Positions 52,615 to 62,569 of a stretch of DNA of 64,000 nt are shown in pieces. The stretch is from Burkholderiaceae bacterium (lineage in GTDB: Bacteria > Pseudomonadota > Gammaproteobacteria > Burkholderiales > Burkholderiaceae_B), in contig JAMNXR010000009.1 of NCBI GenBank assembly GCA_023653055.1, positions 62,001-126,000 on the forward strand, given 5' to 3'. The notes beneath the pieces are model-generated. The model was not told the DNA's origin and did not search any database. It worked only from the letters and a program-made list of their open reading frames with translations. The position numbers and the translations under genes are program-made. How positions within the stretch are numbered: the first letter of the stretch is position 1; each line of letters begins with the position of its first letter.

Positions 52615-54879
52615 ATGCGGCGTACCAAACATGCTGGCTCTCCTCGCTCTATTTACCTCCCACTCAATCGTTATATTTTTTCAGGGCTACTCGGTGGCCT
52701 GACTGCAAGTCTCACAGTAGGGTTATGTGCGGACCCCGTAATGGCGCAGTCCGCTCAGAGCACACAGGCTTCTCTCAAAGAAATGACGGTGAGTGCCACT
52801 CGGGGGGAGCGTCGCATAGACGAAGTGCCAGCTTCTGTCACAGTCATTACTTCTGAAACAATCGAGCGCGAAGGTGCACGCGATTTAAAAGATATATTCC
52901 GAAACGAACTTGACGTCACTGTTCCGACCGGACCGACGCGCTTTAGCAACGCCGGTACTTCGACAGGGCGGGCAGGTAACGAGGGCGTCAACATCAGAGG
53001 CCTGGGTGGTAATCAGGTGCTCATGCTGATTGATGGCATACGTGTCCCCAATGGTTTTGCCTTTGGCTCGTTTCAGACCGGTCGTGGTGATTATCTTGAT
53101 ATCGATGGAATCAGATCCGTCGAGGTACTTAGAGGACCCGCCTCGACACAATATGGTAGTGACGGTCTCGCGGGTGCAGTGAGCTTCCAAACCTTAAATC
53201 CTGCAGACTTGTACAAAAAAAATAAAGAGGGTGGAGGATTCCTGCGCACGGGTTATGCGAGTATCGATCGCTCATGGTCGAGTACGCTAGGACTTGCTGG
53301 AAAAAGCGGACCTTGGCAAGGGATGATCCTAGGCAGTTTTAGACTCGGCCATCAAACGATCAATCAAGGCAGCAATGACGTCAAAAATATAGATCGAACG
53401 TCGCCCAATCCAGTTGATTACAACAATCGCTATTTACTTGCCAAGGCGATTCTCACGATCAATCCGACTCAACAGTTAGGGCTGACGCTTGAGTCGCAGC
53501 ACCGTTCACAGGCGACCGAGGTGTATTCCGCTCGAGCCCTGCCTCCTTTCCGTCCATTCAGTACAACCAGTTTTTCAACTCAAGACCGTATCCGCCGAGA
53601 TCGTGTTTCCTTAGAGCACCGTTATACCGATCTCAACGCACCCATGATTCAAAAGTCTGAAACACGTATTTACTGGCAGGATGCACAGATCAATCAATTT
53701 GCAACCGAAGAACGTTATCGTGCGCGCGGGCGTACGCGTGACAACACCTATCAAACTAACGTGATAGGTTTGGCCACGCAATTTGAAAGCAATCTATCCG
53801 GAGTGTTAGATCAGCGATTGACCTATGGGTTGGATTGGAGCCAGGCCAATATCCAGGGCGTGCGCGATGGGACAGTCCCACCCTATGGAGGTGTATTTCC
53901 AGACAAGCCCTTTCCAAATACGGTTTACACGCTGAGCGGTGCCTTTCTGCAAAGCGAAATTGAACTCGGAGATTGGACGATTACGCCTGGCGTACGATTT
54001 GACTATTACCGAATCGCACCCTCTACCGCATACCTCGGTCAAGGAAAGGGTCGGTCTGAGCATCAAACTACAACAACAGATGGAAATGCCTTCACTCCAC
54101 GCCTGGGTGCCGTTTGGTCTTTGCATCCTACGTTTGCACCCTATGGACAATATGCGCAGGGATTTCGCGCACCAACGCCTGATCAGGTTAACAACGGCTT
54201 TAGAAACCTAGCTTCGGGCTACACCAGTATCGGCAATCCAAACCTCAAACCTGAGTATGCCGAGAGTCTAGAAATCGGTGTCAGAGGCAATAGCCAGAGC
54301 TTCAATTACGCGCTTTCAGCGTTTGACAATCGTTATAAAAACTTTATCAGTCAAGAAATTGTGGGTGGTCTTGGTCGCCCCTCAAATCCAACCATTTATC
54401 AGTATGTCAACTTAACCAACGCCCATATTCAAGGTATTGTTGCCAAAGCAAATTGGCGCTTTGATAAAAACTGGGGATTAGAAACTGGATTTGCCTATCT
54501 CAAAGGTGACTCCGTCATCAGAGGGAAAAAGCAACCCCTCAATTCCATTCAACCCCTTAATGTTTTGTTGGGCCTTCGTTACGACAGAGAAAACTGGGGG
54601 GCGCGCGCCAATTGGTTGTGGAATGCAGGAAAAAGCTCTGCACGTATCGCGATGTCCTCTCCTACTCAGTTTGTCCCCCACGCATATGGAACCTTAGATC
54701 TTGGCGCGTTTTGGAAGCCGCAGGCAAACATCACCCTCAACGCGAATGTCAACAACCTATTCAACACGCAATACTGGCGTTGGTCAGACGTGAGTGGTCT
54801 CGCAAGCAATAGTGCGATCAAAGATGCGTACACCGCACCAGGTCGCAACATTCAGCTGTCAATTCGTGTTGATTTTTAA
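52615..54879 (+). CDS. hmuR: TonB-dependent heme/hemoglobin receptor
   Basis: 754-residue outer-membrane receptor. Leader ends near VMAQ; TonB-box-like LKEMTVSATR follows; plug domain ~60-200 (VNIRGLGGNQVLMLIDGIR), then a 22-strand barrel ending in Phe (IQLSIRVDF). The heme-receptor motifs FRAP (GFRAPTPDQ) and NPNL (NPNLKPEY) are present with an intervening His-poor region. AGGA precedes the ATG. It leads the heme transport genes. Confidence 0.92.
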   Translation: MRRTKHAGSPRSIYLPLNRYIFSGLLGGLTASLTVGLCADPVMAQSAQSTQASLKEMTVSATRGERRIDEVPASVTVITSETIEREGARDLKDIFRNELDVTVPTGPTRFSNAGTSTGRAGNEGVNIRGLGGNQVLMLIDGIRVPNGFAFGSFQTGRGDYLDIDGIRSVEVLRGPASTQYGSDGLAGAVSFQTLNPADLYKKNKEGGGFLRTGYASIDRSWSSTLGLAGKSGPWQGMILGSFRLGHQTINQGSNDVKNIDRTSPNPVDYNNRYLLAKAILTINPTQQLGLTLESQHRSQATEVYSARALPPFRPFSTTSFSTQDRIRRDRVSLEHRYTDLNAPMIQKSETRIYWQDAQINQFATEERYRARGRTRDNTYQTNVIGLATQFESNLSGVLDQRLTYGLDWSQANIQGVRDGTVPPYGGVFPDKPFPNTVYTLSGAFLQSEIELGDWTITPGVRFDYYRIAPSTAYLGQGKGRSEHQTTTTDGNAFTPRLGAVWSLHPTFAPYGQYAQGFRAPTPDQVNNGFRNLASGYTSIGNPNLKPEYAESLEIGVRGNSQSFNYALSAFDNRYKNFISQEIVGGLGRPSNPTIYQYVNLTNAHIQGIVAKANWRFDKNWGLETGFAYLKGDSVIRGKKQPLNSIQPLNVLLGLRYDRENWGARANWLWNAGKSSARIAMSSPTQFVPHAYGTLDLGAFWKPQANITLNANVNNLFNTQYWRWSDVSGLASNSAIKDAYTAPGRNIQLSIRVDF

Positions 54880-54891
54880 GAGGAGAATTTC

Positions 54892-55974
54892 ATGATAGAA
54901 CCTAGTCAGCTTATACGAACAGCTTTTGCAACGATGCGTCGCAACGGACCACGCAGGCATCGAGACATTGCAAAAATCCTCTCTATTTCTGAAGCAGAGC
55001 TTCTAGCTGCGCATTGCGGTGAAGTATCACCCCAAGAAACTGTCACACTTGAGGCGACACGTCTGAGTCATCAATGGCCAGAGCAAATTTCAATATTAGA
55101 GAATTTTGGACCGCTGATGGCGTTAACGAGAAACGCATCATGTGTGCATGAAAAAACGGGTGTGTATCAACCTGTCACCCAAACGGGTGAGATTGGCATT
55201 GTGCTAGGAGAAGCGATTGATTTAAGAGTTTTTTACAACAATTGGCATTTAGGCTTTGCGGTGATTGAAAAAACAGCGCGAGGCTTACAGCACAGTATTC
55301 AGTATTTTGATGGCTCTGGCAGCGCAGTTCACAAGATTTTTTTGCTTCCTGACAGTCACATCAAAGCGTTTGTAGATTTTAAAAATCGCTTTGCTAAAAA
55401 AGATCAATCGTCGAGCGTGTCGGTTGCATCTACAGTCCTTACAAAAGGTGAGTGCGCTGATTGTGATGTTGATGTTGCCGGACTCCAGCGCGCGTGGAGT
55501 GAGATGGGCGATACGCATGATTTCTTTTTATTATTAAAAAAATATAGCGTTTCGAGATCACAGGCATTTCGGCTAGTTGGTACACATTTCGCTCAGGCTG
55601 TTCGGCCAGGTGAGTGTCGTCGCATCCTTAGCGTAGTCGCTGATAAAAAAATCCCCATCATGGTTTTTGTATCCAATCCCGGTGTGATTCAAATTCATAC
55701 GGGTTCCATTCAAAATCTCTCGGTGACAAAGGGCTGGCTCAATGTATTAGATCCTGATTTCAATATGCACCTGCGTCAAGATCAAATTGTGAGTGCTTGG
55801 GTCGTTCGAAAACCAACTGTAGATGGCGTTGTGACATCTTTAGAGTTATTTGATCACTCCGGTGCGTTGATTCTCATGTTATTTGGCCAACGCAAACAGG
55901 GGACACCAGAAAATATTCAGTGGAGATCTTTACTAGATCGTTTATTTGTAGCGAGTCGTTTATGCGCCGCATGA
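54892..55974 (+). CDS. hemS: Hemin-degrading/heme chaperone protein, HemS/ChuS family
   Basis: 360-residue two-repeat HemS-type protein. Each half is a structural repeat; the first has NFGPLMALTRNASCVHEKTG and the second begins near residue 180 and carries GVIQIHTGSIQNL. Members bind heme in the cytosol and release iron or pass heme on. GAGGAG lies 6 bases before the ATG. Overlaps hmuT by 4 bases. Confidence 0.92.
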   Translation: MIEPSQLIRTAFATMRRNGPRRHRDIAKILSISEAELLAAHCGEVSPQETVTLEATRLSHQWPEQISILENFGPLMALTRNASCVHEKTGVYQPVTQTGEIGIVLGEAIDLRVFYNNWHLGFAVIEKTARGLQHSIQYFDGSGSAVHKIFLLPDSHIKAFVDFKNRFAKKDQSSSVSVASTVLTKGECADCDVDVAGLQRAWSEMGDTHDFFLLLKKYSVSRSQAFRLVGTHFAQAVRPGECRRILSVVADKKIPIMVFVSNPGVIQIHTGSIQNLSVTKGWLNVLDPDFNMHLRQDQIVSAWVVRKPTVDGVVTSLELFDHSGALILMLFGQRKQGTPENIQWRSLLDRLFVASRLCAA

Positions 55975-56891
55975 CTCCAGCCCGTTTTCCCGAAACGCTG
56001 GCTTTTCTGATGCGCCGAAGAGCACTGAGTCGCTTGGGTGCAATGGGTGCTCTTGCCTTTAGTCAGAAAATACATTCAAGCAGTCACCCAGACCATAAAC
56101 AGCGGATCGTATGCATTGGCGCCGCCTTAACTGAAATTGTTTATGAGATAGGCGCTCAGTCTTATCTTGTCGGCGTGGATTCTACCTCTACCTTTCCAGC
56201 AGACGCGCAACGTTTCCCTCAGGTGGGCTATGCACGGAGTTTGTCTGCCGAAGGTATCCTGGCACTTGCACCTACAAGCGTTATTGTGACAGAGGAGGCT
56301 GGTCCACCAAGCGTTCTTCGTCAACTCTCTGCTGCGGGCGTTGCGGTGGAGGTGTTGGACTCTGAATATCGTTACGAAGGCTTGATTAAACGCATTGCGG
56401 TACTAGGACGTCTGCTCAATCACGAGGCCGCAGCAGTTAGCTTGATTGAACGTCTCAATCTTGAGTGGAACCGACTGCATTTACCGATTTCTGCTGAGAC
56501 ATCCATTATTTCTGCTCCGCGCAGGGTGTTATTTCTGTTTGCTCACAGCACCAGTCGACTTATGGCAGCGGGTGCCCAGACAGGGGCGAATGCCATGATC
56601 CATTACGCAGGGGCGACTAATGCGGCCCCTGGATATCTGGGTTATCGGCCCCTCACGCCCGAGTCGCTAGTTTCTGCACAGCCCGATGTTTTGCTTATGA
56701 CGGATCATGGATTTCGCACATTTGGAGACATTTCAGCCGTGCTAAAAATTCCCGGTGTCGCGCAGACACCGGCGGGTAAAAATCGCCATATCACTGCGAT
56801 GGATGCAGGTTTACTGCTCGGCTTTGGTCCGCGATTGCCTTTTGCGGTCAAGCACCTCAGATCGCAGTTTATGAGCGTACTGGATTCATGA
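55971..56891 (+). CDS. hmuT: Heme ABC transporter substrate-binding protein HmuT
   Basis: 306-residue periplasmic binding protein (helical-backbone type) with an N-terminal export signal containing RRRALSRLGAMGA. Core has IVCIGAALTEIVYEIG and the heme-ligand Tyr region (YLGYRPLTPE). The ATG at 55971 overlaps the hemS stop (ATGA); an ATG 9 bases earlier is also in frame. The Arg-rich leader resembles a Tat signal but lacks the full motif. Confidence 0.88.
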   Translation: MTPARFPETLAFLMRRRALSRLGAMGALAFSQKIHSSSHPDHKQRIVCIGAALTEIVYEIGAQSYLVGVDSTSTFPADAQRFPQVGYARSLSAEGILALAPTSVIVTEEAGPPSVLRQLSAAGVAVEVLDSEYRYEGLIKRIAVLGRLLNHEAAAVSLIERLNLEWNRLHLPISAETSIISAPRRVLFLFAHSTSRLMAAGAQTGANAMIHYAGATNAAPGYLGYRPLTPESLVSAQPDVLLMTDHGFRTFGDISAVLKIPGVAQTPAGKNRHITAMDAGLLLGFGPRLPFAVKHLRSQFMSVLDS

Positions 56892-57952
56892 AGTCTGTAC
56901 TGCATCATTTTAAAATTTCGATATTTTTTCTCTCATTATTATTCGTCTTGATTTTCGCATTGTGTGCATTGCAGTCTGGCGCTGTTGAGATCAATTGGTA
57001 TCACTGGTCCAAGCTTATTGCGTTTGGTCATTCGATGCTTTCATCTGAGGGCCTAGCGTATCCACTGGATGGTGAGACATACGTTCTTTGGCATTTACGT
57101 ATTCCGCGTGTATTACTGGGCGTATTGGTTGGTGCATCACTGGGTCTTTCTGGGGCGCTGGTGCAAGGGTTGTTTCGTAATCCGCTAGCAGATCCCAGTT
57201 TGTTGGGCGTCACAACAGGGGCAGCATGTGCAGCGGCGCTCACCATCGTATTGATTGCGGAACAACACATTCTTTTTTCTGTGGAGGCGAGGGCCTGGTT
57301 ACTTCCCCTTGTCTCCTTTATGGGGGCATTCTTAACCTGCATGTTTCTCAACATAGGTGCGACATGGTTGATCCCAAGCTCTTTCTCTGGTTTGCTTTTA
57401 CTCGGTATCGCCTTAAATGCGCTGGGTGTTGCAGTAATTGGTTTATGTACATACCTTGCGACAGATGAGCAGTTACGTAGCCTTTCTTTTTGGACACTTG
57501 GCTCTTTAGCCGGAGCAAATTGGACGATTGTGCCCGTGCTAGGACTCGTTCTGGTGGCAGTCTATCTTTGGTGTCGAACCCAAGTGCAGCGTCTCAATGC
57601 ACTGAATCTTGGTGAAGCAACGGCCGCATCTCTTGGTGTGTGTGTGCCTAGGTTGCGGTGGAATATTTCTGTGATGGTCGCCTTACTTGCTGGTTTGTCA
57701 GTTGCTTTTTGTGGCGTGATTGGGTTTATAGGATTAATTGCGCCTCATCTTGCCCGAGCACTTGTTGGGGCGGATTTGCGAGCACTCTTGCCGATCTCAA
57801 TGCTTCTAGGTGCATCTTTGATGCTTGTGGCGGATACCTTGGCACGTACGCTTGTGATTCCAGCTGAAATTCCTGTGGGAATTTTTACTGCGTTATTGGG
57901 TGGACCGTTTTTAATGCTGTTGTTGCGTACTAAACGTCATCGCATGGGGTAA
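56888..57952 (+). CDS. hmuU: Heme ABC transporter permease HmuU
   Basis: 354-residue FecCD/BtuC-type permease with about ten helices. Family segments are LRIPRVLLGVLVGASLGLSG and NPLADPSLLGVTTGA early, and GFIGLIAPHLARALVG late. Overlaps hmuT by 4 bases; followed 5 bases later by hmuV. Confidence 0.94.
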   Translation: MKSVLHHFKISIFFLSLLFVLIFALCALQSGAVEINWYHWSKLIAFGHSMLSSEGLAYPLDGETYVLWHLRIPRVLLGVLVGASLGLSGALVQGLFRNPLADPSLLGVTTGAACAAALTIVLIAEQHILFSVEARAWLLPLVSFMGAFLTCMFLNIGATWLIPSSFSGLLLLGIALNALGVAVIGLCTYLATDEQLRSLSFWTLGSLAGANWTIVPVLGLVLVAVYLWCRTQVQRLNALNLGEATAASLGVCVPRLRWNISVMVALLAGLSVAFCGVIGFIGLIAPHLARALVGADLRALLPISMLLGASLMLVADTLARTLVIPAEIPVGIFTALLGGPFLMLLLRTKRHRMG

Positions 57953-57957
57953 TAACG

Positions 57958-58746
57958 GTGATAAAGATGCGTGATGTGATGAAACAGCTTGGTGAGCGAA
58001 GGTTTGGTCCCTACTCACTGGATATTCGGAACGCCGAGACGATTGCTATCTTGGGACCTAATGGTGTTGGCAAGTCGACCTTGCTTAAAATTCTTTCGGG
58101 TACATACCAAGCGAGTTCTGGTCATATTTGTTTGAATGATCGTCCGTTAAACAGTTGGCCTGCCGATGTCCTGAGTCAACATCGCGCGGTATTAAATCAA
58201 TCGCAGGATATTGCCTTTGCCTTGACAGCAGGGCTTATCATCGGTCTGGGGCGCGTCTCAAGGGCGCGTGACATTGTTTGTGATCAAACTGTTGCCCGTG
58301 CAGCCGCGATGCTTGATGTGAGCCATTTGCTTGAGAGAACAGTTGACACATTGTCAGGAGGTGAACTTGCTCGCGTGCATTTAGCGCGGATCTGCGCGCA
58401 GCTGTGGGATGTTGAAAACGGATTTATTTTGATGGATGAGCCGATTGCTGCAGTCGATCCGGGCTTACAAGATCTGATGCTGGAGACCTTAATGAGATTT
58501 GCACGGATACGTCGTCATGCCGTGATTGCGATCGTGCATGATATTAATCATGCACTGAGATACTTCAGTCGCTTGATTTTGTTGCATTCCGACGGTCAGC
58601 TTGAGCATATAGCGAGTGGTCTTGAGGCAAAACGCGCATTGGAGCGATTGTATGGGATCCGTTTGTCTTGCCTTCACGACGAGCAAGGTGATCTCGTCAT
58701 GGTACCTCTCAGGAGAAACACTTCAGTATTTAAAACTGCCAAGTAA
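57958..58746 (+). CDS. hmuV: Heme ABC transporter ATP-binding protein HmuV
   Basis: 262-residue ABC ATPase: Walker A GPNGVGKS (~34-41), signature LSGGELARVHLARI, Walker B FILMDEPIAAVD and switch His in IVHDINH. GTG start at 57958; an ATG at 57967 is an alternative. Its 3' end overlaps the convergent outer-membrane gene by 17 bases. Confidence 0.93.
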   Translation: MIKMRDVMKQLGERRFGPYSLDIRNAETIAILGPNGVGKSTLLKILSGTYQASSGHICLNDRPLNSWPADVLSQHRAVLNQSQDIAFALTAGLIIGLGRVSRARDIVCDQTVARAAAMLDVSHLLERTVDTLSGGELARVHLARICAQLWDVENGFILMDEPIAAVDPGLQDLMLETLMRFARIRRHAVIAIVHDINHALRYFSRLILLHSDGQLEHIASGLEAKRALERLYGIRLSCLHDEQGDLVMVPLRRNTSVFKTAK

Positions 58747-59545
58747 TTCCAGACATGATTGACCAGTTGTATTCGCGGCTGGGACTTCCAAGCGCGCGAT
58801 TACCCATAAGACCTAAGCCGAGTTGAACATTTTTAATGGGTGCATAGACTGCACCGATCTGCGCATAGGCAATTTGTGCGCTCGTCGCATTCGGGTTTGT
58901 ATCCAAGCCTGCATCGACACCCAGCTTCCATTGATCATTCAGTACCCAGACTGGCGCAACGGAAACACCCCATAGGTGCTGCGCCTGTTGTTCTGCGGAA
59001 CCGCTGTAGGATAGATTACTGGTGTAACGTGCGTTGATATGCACTTCGTATTTTGGTTGAATGAATGAGGTAATGAGAGAAACTGTGCCGTTAGTTTTAC
59101 CGTTTCCTAGGCCAGATGCTTCCATGTTCCGAGTCACTGGGGTGAGAAGTGCAGGCTTGACAGCAAAGCTCCAGCCTTCTTCAGGATCGCCCGCAAACCT
59201 CCATTTCAAACCGATGCTAGAGTTCATCCAACCATTGGTCGGAGAGGTTTGACGAACCATCCCAACAAACACATCGAGGTCGTCTGTTAGACCGCGGGTG
59301 TAAGTGATTGGAAAGGCGTTTCTCGTGCCGTAGTCTCCAGGGTAGTAGGTCCCATCATCGGCTATGCCAACGCCTCGTTCCTTAGAGAAAACGTAGTTGA
59401 GCTCGAGCTGGTTGCCGCCTTCGCCTTGAGTGCCTGTGTCATCGGTAATAAACGGAAAGTAGGCATAGCTGGTCGATGACAGCAAGACCAGCGTGAGCGC
59501 TGCAAGTTTTACCAAGTAATGACGTTCAAAATTTAACAAGCTCAT
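58730..59545 (-). CDS. Outer-membrane beta-barrel protein (transporter family, MetA-phenol type)
   Basis: 271-residue exported protein: leader cleaved near SYAYFPF, then alternating amphipathic strands and a terminal Phe (ITWQF), as in small outer-membrane channels of the COG4313 group. It resembles putative phenol-pathway MetA-type transporters by its TDDTGTQGEGGNQLELNY opening. Substrate unknown. Convergent with and overlapping hmuV. Confidence 0.8.
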   Translation of the reverse strand: MSLLNFERHYLVKLAALTLVLLSSTSYAYFPFITDDTGTQGEGGNQLELNYVFSKERGVGIADDGTYYPGDYGTRNAFPITYTRGLTDDLDVFVGMVRQTSPTNGWMNSSIGLKWRFAGDPEEGWSFAVKPALLTPVTRNMEASGLGNGKTNGTVSLITSFIQPKYEVHINARYTSNLSYSGSAEQQAQHLWGVSVAPVWVLNDQWKLGVDAGLDTNPNATSAQIAYAQIGAVYAPIKNVQLGLGLMGNRALGSPSREYNWSIMSGITWQF

Positions 59546-59601
59546 GGCAATGCCACTCCAGTAATCTCTTTATTAACCTTCACATTATGTTATTGCACGA
59601 A

Positions 59602-60876
59602 TCAGAGGAACGTTACGGTATTGCGCCTCTCGATCCAGCCATCAATCAACATCTTAGGAATAATGAGTCCTAACGTCATCGCCATCACAATCAGAAAGAT
59701 GGTGGTGCCATTAGAGACAACGCTTGTCAACATCGCGAGTGTTGCATGGATGTCAGCGCGATAAACCTCTATCAGACCACTGGCGAGTTTTAAAACAAAA
59801 ATTCCGGGCATCATCGATACCACAGCACCAAAGGCGAGGGAGGCAAAGGGGAGTTTCAAGTATCTCGCCAAAATTGCGGTAATGGTGCCCGCGATTAGGC
59901 ATGCAACAAACGCACCCAGCACCACTCCACCACCATTTTCTAATATTAGCCAGCGACTCGCATGGCAAAGCATGCCCACCAGGATCGGTGCAATCAGGAT
60001 TCGCCAGGGGAGAGAATATAGGGCACCGAGGGATGCGACGGCGATGCCTGCAGAAACGATGTCAAGCCATAACGTAACTTGATCTGGTAGCGTCCTATCG
60101 GTTAAAGAGCCGTTTGTGATCGCAAGGCCTACCAGAAGTCCTGTGCAGATCGCCAAGAAAATCATGAGGCTATACGTGAAGCGTGCGATTCCTAGGGTTA
60201 AGCGACCTCTCGCCAAGTCGAGTGACGCATTTAATATATGCGCACCCGGCATAAGCATCATGCAGGGAGTGATGTCTACAAACTGTAATTGCATACCTGC
60301 AAAGAAATATTGCGAGGCTCCGCCCACCAGACCCGCGATCAAGGCCGCAGCAAGAGGCTGTACAAACAGATTTTCACCCGCCAGCGCTCGACGCAAGATT
60401 GCGCCTAAGGCAGCCGCAAAAAATATTAAAGTAAGCGTGAGGTAGCTTGTAACGCCGAAAATTAAACCAAGCGCCGCAGCACCCAAACCAGTCATTATCA
60501 CAAAGCGTATAAAACTGCTGGGTTTGAGGGCTTGGATCGCGGTGAGTTCAACATCAGCGCGAGAAACTTCCTCCTCAGTTAAGGGTGAGGGTAGGGCGGA
60601 TACGCGATCGATCAAATGGGTGGTTTGAGAGACCTTATTCATATCAACGCTAGTTGGCCGAACATGAACAGAGGCATCAAGCCATGGCGTAGACGCCTCA
60701 GCAGACCAAGGTCTAAAACGCAGAAGAATCAAATCCCATTGCGGTAAGACCATTGCCTCATAACCAAACGCACGCGCCAAACGAGTGGTCGCCTCGATGA
60801 CGCGTTGCGTCGTCTGGCCATTCGCATGAAGAAGTGTCGCGGCCCGGAGGATGCAAGCGATGCGGTCAGTCACCAT
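59602..60876 (-). CDS. Threonine/serine exporter family protein (ThrE type)
   Basis: 424-residue membrane protein combining the ThrE N-terminal domain (~1-250: cytosolic start, then five helices) and the C-terminal five-helix domain (~265-415). Typical segments are MLMPGAHILNASLDLARGR and VVSMMPGIFVLK. Exports Thr/Ser in characterised relatives. It overlaps the maeA stop by 11 bases. Confidence 0.9.
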   Translation of the reverse strand: MVTDRIACILRAATLLHANGQTTQRVIEATTRLARAFGYEAMVLPQWDLILLRFRPWSAEASTPWLDASVHVRPTSVDMNKVSQTTHLIDRVSALPSPLTEEEVSRADVELTAIQALKPSSFIRFVIMTGLGAAALGLIFGVTSYLTLTLIFFAAALGAILRRALAGENLFVQPLAAALIAGLVGGASQYFFAGMQLQFVDITPCMMLMPGAHILNASLDLARGRLTLGIARFTYSLMIFLAICTGLLVGLAITNGSLTDRTLPDQVTLWLDIVSAGIAVASLGALYSLPWRILIAPILVGMLCHASRWLILENGGGVVLGAFVACLIAGTITAILARYLKLPFASLAFGAVVSMMPGIFVLKLASGLIEVYRADIHATLAMLTSVVSNGTTIFLIVMAMTLGLIIPKMLIDGWIERRNTVTFL

Positions 60877-62494
60877 AGACGGGTTTGTAGGCTATTTCTT
60901 TGATGTGTGCAGCAATATCCGTTGGTCGGTCGACGCGCGCTAAGCCATGATCGAAAACGTAGGTTGCAACTTTCGCAGCGGTATATAAGGAGGCTGCAAG
61001 AATCTGTGATTGTGGGGGGTAAATCAGACCAGTATTCAAATCCTCTTGTGTCACTTGTTCTGCAACGGCTTTGGCTGCCACGATAAACATTTGTTGTGTG
61101 ACACGTTTGGATTGGGTGGCGAGTACCGCCATCCCCATCGCCGGGAAGATGTAAACGTTGTTACCTTGACCGGGGACGAACGTCTTTGCACCAAGTGTCA
61201 CGGGATCAAAGGGGCTACCACTTGCAAAAATTGCCTGACCGTTTGACCATTTGTAGGCCTCTTCAGCCGTACATTCTGAGCGAGAAGTCGGATTGGAGTA
61301 AGGGAAAATAATAGGCTGGGCATTGACCTTGGACATGGCCTCAATCACCGCCTGATTAAAGAGCTTAGGGACCGTACTGACGCCCACGATTCCGTTTGGC
61401 TTGATGGCGTTGATTGCATCAACAAAAGACTTGTAAGGCGCATGTTGGTGCGCAAACGGCTTTTGAAAATCAGCCAAGTCGGTACGGGAGGACTCCACGA
61501 GCCCATTGATGTCAAACAACCAGTTGCGCGCACGCGCCTCTTCGATTGTTAGACCTTCCATCACCATCGCCTCACTAATGAGCTCGGCAATGCCTGTGGC
61601 GGCTGAGCCTGCGCCCATAAAGAGAAAACGCTGATCCGTCAGTTTTTGACCCGTGATACGCAGAGCTGCATACAGACCTGCAAGCGCCACACCTGCAGTA
61701 CCTTGAATGTCATCGTTGTACGTACAGATCTTGTCTTTGTACGTCTCTAAAATTGGGACAGCATTAAAGTTTGCAAAATCTTCCCATTGCAAACAACATT
61801 TTGGATAGAGTGTTTGTACGGCATCGACAAACTCAGCAATAAAGGCATGGTAAGCATCACCGCGCACGCGCGGTTGACGCAAACCGAGATAGAGTGGGTC
61901 GTCTAGCAGTGTTTGGTTATTGGTGCCAACGTCTAGGGTAATCGGGAGTGTCAGCTCGGGCGGGACCCCAGCTACCGCTGTGTAAAGCGCCAGTTTACCG
62001 ATTGGGATGCCCATGCCACCCACACCCAGATCACCTAGACCCAGAATGCGTTCGCCGTCTGTGACCACGATAAAACGAATGTCTTTTTGCGGCCAGTTCG
62101 ACATCAGTTCTTTCAAGCGACCTTTGGCACTAATTGGCAAATAAAGTCCGCGCGTGGAGCGAAAGATATGATCAAATTTTTGGCAGGCCTCGCCCACTGT
62201 GGGCGTATAAACAAGCGGCATAAATTTGGCTGGATCAGACATCAGCACTGCATAAAACAATGTCTGATTACGACTTTGCAAATCCATCAAAAACAAATAG
62301 CGCTGCAAATCAGAGTCGAGAAGATCAAGTTGCGTATGTACACGGGCGATCTGCAGCTCCAAAGTATCCACGCCTGGAGGTAAAAGACCCTCTAAACCTG
62401 CAGCTTTTCTTTGTGCTTCAGTAAATGCTGTACCGCGATTCACAAGTGAGTCGTGCAGTACGGTATAGCCTTTGTTTTCAAGCGGCGTGGACAT
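60866..62494 (-). CDS. maeA: NAD-dependent malic enzyme
   Basis: 542-residue malic enzyme of the SfcA/MaeA type, without a phosphotransacetylase domain. Malate site segment PLVYTPTVGEACQKF (~80-94), catalytic Lys in the GIPIGKLALY region and the divalent-metal EDF motif (WEDFANFN); the NAD site is FMGAGSAATGIAE. The ATG at 62494 has GGAG 8 bases upstream. Oxidatively decarboxylates malate to pyruvate. A 19-base palindrome lies 30 bases upstream. Confidence 0.93.
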   Translation of the reverse strand: MSTPLENKGYTVLHDSLVNRGTAFTEAQRKAAGLEGLLPPGVDTLELQIARVHTQLDLLDSDLQRYLFLMDLQSRNQTLFYAVLMSDPAKFMPLVYTPTVGEACQKFDHIFRSTRGLYLPISAKGRLKELMSNWPQKDIRFIVVTDGERILGLGDLGVGGMGIPIGKLALYTAVAGVPPELTLPITLDVGTNNQTLLDDPLYLGLRQPRVRGDAYHAFIAEFVDAVQTLYPKCCLQWEDFANFNAVPILETYKDKICTYNDDIQGTAGVALAGLYAALRITGQKLTDQRFLFMGAGSAATGIAELISEAMVMEGLTIEEARARNWLFDINGLVESSRTDLADFQKPFAHQHAPYKSFVDAINAIKPNGIVGVSTVPKLFNQAVIEAMSKVNAQPIIFPYSNPTSRSECTAEEAYKWSNGQAIFASGSPFDPVTLGAKTFVPGQGNNVYIFPAMGMAVLATQSKRVTQQMFIVAAKAVAEQVTQEDLNTGLIYPPQSQILAASLYTAAKVATYVFDHGLARVDRPTDIAAHIKEIAYKPVYGD

Positions 62495-62523
62495 TTTAAA
62501 TACTCCGGGCAATCTTTATCATC

Positions 62524-62542
62524 ATTTAACAAAATGTTAAAT
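62524..62542. promoter_or_regulatory. 19-base perfect palindrome upstream of maeA
   Basis: ATTTAACA (62524-62531), spacer AAA, TGTTAAAT (62535-62542): perfect 8-base arms. It lies between maeA (start 62494) and the isochorismatase-family gene (end 62570) on the same strand. AT-rich with no T-run, so an operator is more likely than a terminator. The binding protein is unknown. Confidence 0.55.
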
Positions 62543-62569
62543 AAAAGTCTGGGTCATGCTAGCAGAGTT

